Origin: an uncultured bacterium
GTDB taxonomy: Bacteria; Cyanobacteriota; Vampirovibrionia; Gastranaerophilales; Gastranaerophilaceae
NCBI GenBank assembly: GCA_946183815.1
Contig: CAMHDG010000025.1
Coordinates: 1-10,932 of the forward strand
Direction: 5' to 3'
DNA: 10,932 nucleotides
In this document: piece after piece, positions 6,538 through 10,932 of the stretch
Position numbering within the stretch: position 1 is the stretch's first letter
How the letters are laid out: the number at the start of each line of letters is the position of its first letter
Notes under the pieces: generated by a model
What the model saw: only the letters and a program-made list of their open reading frames with translations
Told to the model about the DNA's origin: nothing
Databases searched by the model: none
Made by a program: the position numbers and the translations under genes

Positions 6538-7683
6538 TTAAACAAGATCTTTTCTGTATATATCCATCAATTTTCGGTGAATTTTAACATTATGAACTCT
6601 TATGTAATCAACGTGGTGCTCTAAAGCCAAGGTATTAAGAGCGAGTGTATATAAATCTTTTTCTTCGTTATCAGCATCTTTTATATTTAATAAACTTTTT
6701 CTTGAAAGTCCAAGCATTAGCGGATAGCCAAGAGAATAAAATTCTTCAATTCTGTTTATTATTCTGAAATTATCCTCTAAGTCTTTATCGAAGCCAATAC
6801 CTGCATCAATAATAAGATTTTTTATTCCGCAATATTTGGCATACTCGGTTTGCTTATACAAATCTTTAAAGACATCATCAACAACATTTTTATAGTTAGG
6901 TTTTTCCTCCATATTTTTTTCGTTACCTAGTGAATGTTGTAAAATCAGTTCGCCATCGTATTTTGCAATAATTTTTGCCATCTCTTTATCATATTTTAGA
7001 CCTGAAACGTCATTTATTATTGTTGCTCCGTTTTTTAGACACTCTTCTGCTACAATAGAGTTTCGGGTATCTATACTAATCGGTATATTATAATTATTTT
7101 GCTTTATAAACCTTAAGACCGGCATGATTTTTTCAAGTTGCTTGCCTGAAGATATGGCTGGCGCTCCGGGTTTAGTTGATTCAGCACCAATTTCAATAAC
7201 ATCAGCCCCGTCAGAAAGCAGTTGTTTAAAATGGTCACAGGCTTTTTCCGTAGAATTATACATTCCGCCATCAGAGAAGGAATTTGGAGTTATGTTTAAT
7301 ATTCCGACTATTTTTGTTTTTGTTCGTTTTTCGGTAAGTTGTTCCGATATTTTGTCTGCTAACTCTGAAAGCCCGAACGGCTGGTGTTTTAGTTTTATAG
7401 CAATTTTATTCAGTTGGGCAAAACTGCCTGAAAGTATTGCATCAGATTTTTCTATTTTACCTGTTATAACTTCTCTATGCGTTGCACAATCAGCACCGAC
7501 AGATAATGCCGTTTGTTTTATAATATTCGCCTGCGGTGTAGTTAAGTCATACATTTTTAAGTTTTTGAATAGAAACTTGTCCGTAAATTTTTTTCTGTAA
7601 GATTTATCAAATCCGATATTTTCCAACTCTTTTTCCCAGTCGGCATTTTTTATTTGTTTGATTAAAAATTTTTGTTCAGTCAT
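6538..7683 (-). CDS. folP: Dihydropteroate synthase with N-terminal extension
   Basis: Condenses p-aminobenzoate with dihydropterin pyrophosphate in folate synthesis and is the sulfonamide target. The pterin-binding TIM barrel occupies about 124-381: GILNITPNSFSDGG (127-140), GAESTKPG (166-173), SIDTR (203-207), IINDVSG (222-228), LQH (248-250), DAGIGF (293-298), GLSRKS (325-330) and RVHN (362-365). Compared with E. coli FolP, the Asp of DIGGES is Glu164, the Arg of STRPG is Lys171, and TPDSF is TPNSF; the core metal, pterin and phosphate residues are otherwise kept. The first 120 residues are an extra domain ending in KLKHQPFGLSELADKI, a pattern I associate with the roughly 400-residue DHPS form of some anaerobes. 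An AAGGA site precedes the ATG. It lies 29 bases behind a small membrane-protein gene and probably shares its transcript. Confidence 0.93.
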   Translation of the reverse strand: MTEQKFLIKQIKNADWEKELENIGFDKSYRKKFTDKFLFKNLKMYDLTTPQANIIKQTALSVGADCATHREVITGKIEKSDAILSGSFAQLNKIAIKLKHQPFGLSELADKISEQLTEKRTKTKIVGILNITPNSFSDGGMYNSTEKACDHFKQLLSDGADVIEIGAESTKPGAPAISSGKQLEKIMPVLRFIKQNNYNIPISIDTRNSIVAEECLKNGATIINDVSGLKYDKEMAKIIAKYDGELILQHSLGNEKNMEEKPNYKNVVDDVFKDLYKQTEYAKYCGIKNLIIDAGIGFDKDLEDNFRIINRIEEFYSLGYPLMLGLSRKSLLNIKDADNEEKDLYTLALNTLALEHHVDYIRVHNVKIHRKLMDIYRKDLV

Positions 7684-7712
7684 ACATATCCTTATATTAT
7701 TAGTAACGCAGA

Positions 7713-7982
7713 TTATCTTATTTCATCTTTATGAAAGAATCGATAAAATTTTGTATTTTCATACCAATAGCAATATATATCTAATATAGGCTCTAACACA
7801 GCAGCCGTGTATGCAAGTATTTTGAGTAAAATACCCCCGATATGAATAACACCAAGCCCCAACACATATACAAGTAAAATGGTTGCAATATCTTTTCCAA
7901 AAAAGTTTAAGATATTAGCCCAATGGAGATAGAGCCAGTAAGCAATAGAACAACCGATAAACAAGTAAATTATTTTTTTCAT
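7713..7982 (-). CDS. Small membrane protein, unknown function
   Basis: An 89-residue protein with two hydrophobic segments, roughly residues 4-28 and 32-60, and a Tyr/Phe/His-rich polar tail (70-89, ending KDEIR). The first residues, MKK, suggest an uncleaved signal anchor. An AAGGG site lies nine bases before the ATG. The gene starts about 30 bases after the SRP RNA and ends 29 bases before folP, so it is probably expressed by read-through from the SRP RNA promoter or from an unseen local one. No family is recognised; the position next to the SRP RNA gives no proof of a secretion role. Confidence 0.75.
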   Translation of the reverse strand: MKKIIYLFIGCSIAYWLYLHWANILNFFGKDIATILLVYVLGLGVIHIGGILLKILAYTAAVLEPILDIYCYWYENTKFYRFFHKDEIR

Positions 7983-8011
7983 GACACTAAAACCCTTCTA
8001 AATGATAAAAT

Positions 8012-8275
8012 AAAAACCGTGCCACTACCTATCGGCAAATGAAAGACACCATATCCGAAAATAATATCTCCCCCTTAAGAATACAACACCCGTAAAGGTT
8101 GCCTTAGTGCTGCTATGTTTCCATCCTGACACGGTTCGACAGATTACGCCATCATACCTTAAGTTATCAACAATATTAAAATCTTCAACAATGCTCGCAC
8201 AAGCCTCACAGTAGGCCCTGCACCCCGCTAAGCGTTCGGGTCGAGAAGTCCGCTATGTTCCCGTGGAGCACGGTC
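8012..8275 (-). ncRNA. ffs: Signal recognition particle RNA, large bacterial (Alu-domain) type
   Basis: Minus-strand RNA of about 264 bases that partners with Ffh to target membrane and secreted proteins. The SRP-domain hairpin is unmistakable: GUCAGG (8125-8130), stem AUG/CAU closing a GAAA tetraloop (8115-8124), then AGCAGC (8109-8114), as in the canonical GUCAGGuccGGAAggaAGCAGC. The 5' part resembles the Alu domain of the B. subtilis scRNA (CCGUGCU, ACGGG, UAGCGG, GCAGGGCC in the same order). The ends pair: ACCGUGC (8268-8274) with GCACGGU (8016-8022), plus CCAC/GUGG. Ends are inferred from this pairing, the promoter and the T-run after 8016. The GAAA loop with AUG/CAU closing pairs differs from the common GGAA with UCC/GGA, but the paired bases covary. 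Confidence 0.93.
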
Positions 8276-8282
8276 TATTCGT

Positions 8283-8311
8283 ATTCTAGCATGGATTCGT
8301 TGGTTTGTATA
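8283..8311 (-). promoter_or_regulatory. SRP RNA promoter with extended -10
   Basis: Minus strand TATACA (8306-8311), exactly 17 bases, then TGC-TAGAAT (8283-8291), an extended -10. The start site falls near 8275-8276, at the base of the SRP RNA closing helix. Confidence 0.75.
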
Positions 8312-8320
8312 GAGTTAATT

Positions 8321-8350
8321 ATTATTTAGAGGTTTTAGCCTCTAAATAAT
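8321..8350. terminator. Perfect 12-bp hairpin after the secreted-protein gene
   Basis: ATTATTTAGAGG (8321-8332) and CCTCTAAATAAT (8339-8350) pair around a six-base loop, beginning three bases after the stop of the 8354-8977 gene and adjoining the SRP RNA promoter. Its position suggests a terminator or insulator, though no strong T-run follows on the minus strand. Confidence 0.55.
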
Positions 8351-8353
8351 GTT

Positions 8354-8977
8354 TTATTCTATATTTTCATGCACAACAGCCGGTATTTCCATTTCTTTTA
8401 TAAGGTTAAAATATCTCTGTTTGTCTGTTTCCATTTGGTTAAATGCAGTTTGATATTCTTCTCTTGTTGTGTATTTATATCTTTTTGTATATAGAATTGT
8501 TTTTAACCCTTTGTAATTTTTGTAAGGTAATGCCTGCATTACATTAAATTCTATATACTTATATTCGTCTGTTTTTCCTATCAGTAAAAATACAAATGTT
8601 ACCTTCTCTGTTCTTGAATTGCTGACCAGTGGTCTGTCATAATTGTTTGGAGAACTATCTCTGCTTAAGATAGATTCTGCATAATCCATTGTCTTGTTCG
8701 GATAGTTTGGAAACTCTGAAACTGTGATGAGTTCAGTCCAGTCGCTTCCTTTTTCATTTGATTTATAATATTCGTTCATATATTCACCGCTACGGGTTTG
8801 ATTTGTTGAATATTTTAATGTATATATAATTCCGTCAAACATTATTTGATGAGGTTGTGTTGCACTCTGCTCTGCGGTTGTCTTTTTTATGCCACTATTT
8901 GTGTTTTTAGCGTATGCTGTTGATGTAAGTGTTAATATAAGTGCCAATAATAAGGCTAATGTTTTTATTGATTTCAT
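8354..8977 (-). CDS. Secreted protein of unknown function
   Basis: A 207-residue protein with a classical signal peptide: MKSIK, a Leu/Ile/Ala-rich core, and a likely AYA cleavage site after residue 23. The mature part begins with a polar linker (24-42), followed by an Ile/Tyr/Phe-rich, probably mixed alpha/beta domain (about 44-200) with many Tyr and Lys. No catalytic motif, lipobox or anchor is visible. AGGAGG lies four bases before the ATG, a strong but closely spaced site. It is divergent from the WG-repeat gene over a 92-base region with an inverted repeat, so the two may be co-regulated. I do not recognise the family. Confidence 0.8.
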   Translation of the reverse strand: MKSIKTLALLLALILTLTSTAYAKNTNSGIKKTTAEQSATQPHQIMFDGIIYTLKYSTNQTRSGEYMNEYYKSNEKGSDWTELITVSEFPNYPNKTMDYAESILSRDSSPNNYDRPLVSNSRTEKVTFVFLLIGKTDEYKYIEFNVMQALPYKNYKGLKTILYTKRYKYTTREEYQTAFNQMETDKQRYFNLIKEMEIPAVVHENIE

Positions 8978-8992
8978 AAGACCTCCTGTTTT

Positions 8993-9023
8993 TTACAATA
9001 TTATCTCACAAAAAATATTGTAA
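8993..9023. repeat. Perfect inverted repeat in the divergent promoter region
   Basis: TTACAATATT (8993-9002) and AATATTGTAA (9014-9023) flank an 11-base spacer. A further TTGTAA lies at 9043-9048, so three copies of the hexamer (either strand) start exactly 25 bases apart. This could be an operator shared by the two secreted-protein genes. Confidence 0.5.
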
Positions 9024-9054
9024 TTATGTCTAATCACAACTTTTGTAAAATTTA

Positions 9055-9063
9055 TGTTATTAT
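9055..9063 (+). promoter_or_regulatory. Extended -10 of the WG-repeat gene, possibly leaderless
   Basis: TGT-TATTAT ends six bases before ATG 9070, so transcription would start at the start codon. No Shine-Dalgarno is visible before that ATG, which fits. Confidence 0.4.
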
Positions 9064-9069
9064 AAACTT

Positions 9070-10086
9070 ATGAGAAAAGTTTTTGTATTATTGAGTGTAT
9101 GTATTATATTATTTGGCTTGTCGCCACTTTATGCGCACGAATATTCCAACAATGAAGGGGAACAGTATTCTCAAACATATCAGGAGGAAAATCATCCTGA
9201 TGGTTGTGATAACTATGTCATGCCTGAAGAAGATACAAACGTGATAGATGCAAACACATTAGACGAAAACGGAAACCTTTTGGTTTCTGTATATCAGGAA
9301 AAGAACAAATTTGGTATTCAAAAATCTGACGGAACAAAAATTACAAAAGCAATATACAGAAAAATGATAAGACTTGGTGATAAATCATGGATAGTTCAGT
9401 ATAAAACTAAATTCGGACTGCTTGATTATGAGGGGAATTACATTATTTTACCTAAATACAGAAACGTACAAAGAATAGCAAACAAATATGTAAAATTTGG
9501 GAATGATAACGATTACGGGCTATATGATGAGAACGGGTTTACAATTATTCAGCCGGAGTATTCATCTATTGACCTGTTATACGGAAAAATGTTTCTTACC
9601 CGTAAAAACTTTCGTTACGGGGTTGTTGATATGCAGGGGAATACCCTTTTAGAAAACGAATTTGACGATATATATATGCCGTCACCTCATGAGATGCTTG
9701 TTCAGTATGAGGGAAACTGGTCAAAGATTGAAAGTTTATCAGAAAAAGAAATAACTTTGCCTGAAGATATTAACCAAATGTCAGAGAATAAAGATTTTAA
9801 AATAACAAATCTTGTTGTAAATACAGGTGTTGGGGCAGGGTATTCTGTTGTTACTTTAACAGATTATTTCTTAAAAGTGATTGCTTGTATTTCACCTGCC
9901 TATGAAGCGACTATTGATGAGTTGATGTATTCTCAGGGCGCAGATACAATTTCAATATTAATGAAACTTTCGTGGCTTCCAAAATTCCCATTTGTATTTA
10001 TAAAACAATACTATCGTCAGTTGCGCAGTCCAAACAATGGCCCGCTTTCTAACACCCGCTCTACTCTTAAAAAGCAGTTGAGATAA
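9070..10086 (+). CDS. Secreted WG-repeat protein
   Basis: A 338-residue protein with a signal peptide (1-22, ending LYA) and an acidic linker rich in Glu, Asn and Gln (23-60). Four WG/KWG-type beta repeats follow, each of the form xxFG-hydrophobic-Asp-x-x-Gly-x-x-hydrophobic-x-x-x-Tyr: KFGIQKSDG (80-88), KFGLLDYEG (114-122), DYGLYDENG (148-156) and RYGVVDMQG (182-190). Such repeats form beta structures in surface or periplasmic proteins thought to mediate binding. The last 100 residues are different: a hydrophobic segment about 253-275, a Leu/Phe/Trp-rich stretch 295-313 and a basic tail, possibly membrane-associated. No catalytic motif is seen. It is probably leaderless, and no clear terminator follows before the regulator gene. 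Confidence 0.85.
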   Translation: MRKVFVLLSVCIILFGLSPLYAHEYSNNEGEQYSQTYQEENHPDGCDNYVMPEEDTNVIDANTLDENGNLLVSVYQEKNKFGIQKSDGTKITKAIYRKMIRLGDKSWIVQYKTKFGLLDYEGNYIILPKYRNVQRIANKYVKFGNDNDYGLYDENGFTIIQPEYSSIDLLYGKMFLTRKNFRYGVVDMQGNTLLENEFDDIYMPSPHEMLVQYEGNWSKIESLSEKEITLPEDINQMSENKDFKITNLVVNTGVGAGYSVVTLTDYFLKVIACISPAYEATIDELMYSQGADTISILMKLSWLPKFPFVFIKQYYRQLRSPNNGPLSNTRSTLKKQLR

Positions 10087-10140
10087 GAATAGACTAAAAA
10101 CTAGCCAACTGACCAGTAGATTAAATTATTTATTTTATCT

Positions 10141-10154
10141 ATCATATATATGAT
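10141..10154. promoter_or_regulatory. Perfect 14-bp palindrome upstream of the regulator gene
   Basis: ATCATATATATGAT reads the same on both strands, 26-39 bases before the regulator ATG. It lies inside a longer CTATC...GATAG arrangement and covers a possible -10 (TATGAT, 10149-10154), so it could be an autoregulatory site. AT-rich sequence makes chance palindromes common. Confidence 0.35.
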
Positions 10155-10179
10155 TAAATATGAAATATAGGATAGCAGT

Positions 10180-10413
10180 ATGAATACCCAAATTTTGCCA
10201 GAACAAGTTTCACTGACAAGCAGACAACGTGAAGTCCTATTGTTCATTGGGCGTGGATATACGAATGAAGAAATAGCAAAATTATTAAATATTACAAGAC
10301 ATACAGTAAAAGCGCATCTTTGCGCCATTTATGATATTTTAAAAACAGCCTCAAGAGTCCATGCAGTCATTAAAGCAATACAGTTAGGAATATTAAATAT
10401 CGAAGATTTATAG
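10180..10413 (+). CDS. GerE-like solo LuxR-type DNA-binding protein
   Basis: A 77-residue protein that is almost entirely one LuxR-type (GerE) helix-turn-helix. LTSRQREVLLFIGRGYTNEEIA (12-33) and TRHTVKAHLCAIYDIL (39-54) match the LTxREREVL...SNxEIAxxLxIxxxTVKxHxxxI signature; a final helix (ASRVHAVIKAIQLGIL) supports dimerisation in this family. There is no receiver or autoinducer domain, so its activity is probably set by its level or by a partner, as with GerE of Bacillus. An AGGA site lies seven bases before the ATG. Its targets are unknown; the palindrome just upstream is a candidate. Confidence 0.92.
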   Translation: MNTQILPEQVSLTSRQREVLLFIGRGYTNEEIAKLLNITRHTVKAHLCAIYDILKTASRVHAVIKAIQLGILNIEDL

Positions 10414-10417
10414 TATC

Positions 10418-10446
10418 TTGATTTGATGCCGTTTATTCGTTATCAT
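10418..10446 (+). promoter_or_regulatory. bcp promoter
   Basis: TTGATT (10418-10423), 17 bases, then TATCAT (10441-10446). The start near 10453 leaves a 20-base leader that includes AAGGAG. It begins right after the regulator's stop, so bcp can be expressed independently. Confidence 0.55.
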
Positions 10447-10473
10447 ATCTTTGTTTATTATAAGGAGTGAGTT

Positions 10474-10920
10474 ATGAACGATATTAAATTACCCGGAGTT
10501 GATACAGACGGAACAGAGAAAGAATATGGACTCTCTGATTTTAAGGGAAAAAGAACTGTTTTATATTTTTATCCAAAAGACAATACATCAGGTTGCACGC
10601 AAGAGGCATGCGATTTTCGTGACAATATAAACAGATTAACTAATAATGCGTTTGTTATCGGGGTAAGTCCTGACAGCATAAAAAGCCACCTAAAATTCAG
10701 AGAAAAACAGAGTTTAAACTTTATTCTTTTATCTGATACAGAACATGTTTTGGCTGAAAAATACGGGGTTTGGAAAGAAAAATCTATGTATGGCAGAAAA
10801 TATATGGGAATAGAACGCTCAACTTTTGTACTTGATAAAGACGGTAATATTGAAAAAGAGTGGAGAAAAGTAAAAGTCAAAGGTCATGTTGATGAGGTTG
10901 TCGGGTATTTGGTGGGGTAA
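10474..10920 (+). CDS. bcp: Thiol peroxidase of the Bcp/PrxQ family
   Basis: Atypical 2-Cys peroxiredoxin that reduces hydrogen peroxide and organic hydroperoxides in the cytoplasm using thioredoxin-type donors. The 148 residues match the usual family length. The active-site stretch YFYPKDNTSGCTQEAC (31-46) holds Pro34, Thr38, the peroxidatic Cys41 and, five residues on, Cys46 as the resolving cysteine typical of the alpha subclass. The conserved Arg occurs in GIERSTFVLDKDG. AAGGAG lies six bases before the ATG. In a presumed anaerobe it would serve oxygen defence. Whether the preceding regulator controls it cannot be told from sequence. Confidence 0.96.
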   Translation: MNDIKLPGVDTDGTEKEYGLSDFKGKRTVLYFYPKDNTSGCTQEACDFRDNINRLTNNAFVIGVSPDSIKSHLKFREKQSLNFILLSDTEHVLAEKYGVWKEKSMYGRKYMGIERSTFVLDKDGNIEKEWRKVKVKGHVDEVVGYLVG

Positions 10921-10932
10921 ATTATTGTTTAG

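Noticed and set aside
7124..7600. Plus-strand 158-residue reading frame opposite folP
   Set aside because: It lies wholly inside the convincing folP gene and has no ribosome site or recognisable domain.
7983..8353. CRISPR array or tRNA in the gap between minus-strand genes
   Set aside because: There are no regular repeats and no tRNA cloverleaf; the gap is explained by SRP RNA, its promoter and a hairpin.
10101..10328. Minus-strand 75-residue frame opposite the LuxR-type gene
   Set aside because: It is the shadow of a well-conserved helix-turn-helix gene on the plus strand.

Overview
The window looks like a chromosomal segment of a low-GC bacterium. Adenine and thymine dominate both codon third positions and spacers, most genes carry clear GGAG-type ribosome binding sites, and the code is standard. 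The gene set (aspS, bioB, an N-terminally extended folP, a large Alu-domain SRP RNA, a Bcp peroxiredoxin, WG-repeat and TPR proteins) fits a host-associated anaerobe. A gut Melainabacteria-like (Gastranaerophilales) or clostridia-like lineage is my best guess, but that is inference and not proven by any single gene. No transposase, integrase, CRISPR array or tRNA is visible, so this is core genome with lineage-specific small genes between housekeeping genes.

Layout. Positions 28-624 (+) encode a ThiE/TenI-fold protein that has lost most ThiE catalytic motifs. The roughly 600-base stretch that follows is not empty: it holds an unreported-looking 49-residue gene on the minus strand (709-858) with two good promoters and a strong ribosome binding site, and then the aspS promoter with an inverted repeat. 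aspS (1221-2996, +) converges with bioB (3178-4101, -) on a perfect-palindrome, two-way terminator. The aspS-terminator gap may hold a short structured RNA. A divergent region with a tandem 12-bp repeat separates bioB from a long Pro/Gln-rich TPR protein (about 4338-6326, +), which is followed by a 17-residue micro-ORF and a clean terminator.

On the minus strand, a large-type SRP RNA (about 8012-8275) with its own extended -10 promoter is followed closely by an 89-residue membrane protein and by folP (6538-7683), giving a probable transcription unit. Upstream lies a secreted protein (8354-8977, -), divergent from a secreted WG-repeat protein (9070-10086, +). The shared promoter region holds a perfect 10-bp inverted repeat. 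The window ends with a GerE-like solo LuxR-type regulator (10180-10413, +) and a Bcp peroxiredoxin (10474-10920, +) with its own promoter.

Themes: cofactor metabolism (biotin, folate, a thiamine-like fold), protein synthesis and export (AspRS, SRP RNA), cell-envelope proteins of unknown role, and oxidative-stress defence. Nothing here forms an obvious new multi-gene defence or mobile system. The most novel items are the 49-residue gene, the 17-residue micro-ORF, the BioB whose auxiliary-cluster cysteine is missing, and the degenerate ThiE-like protein.
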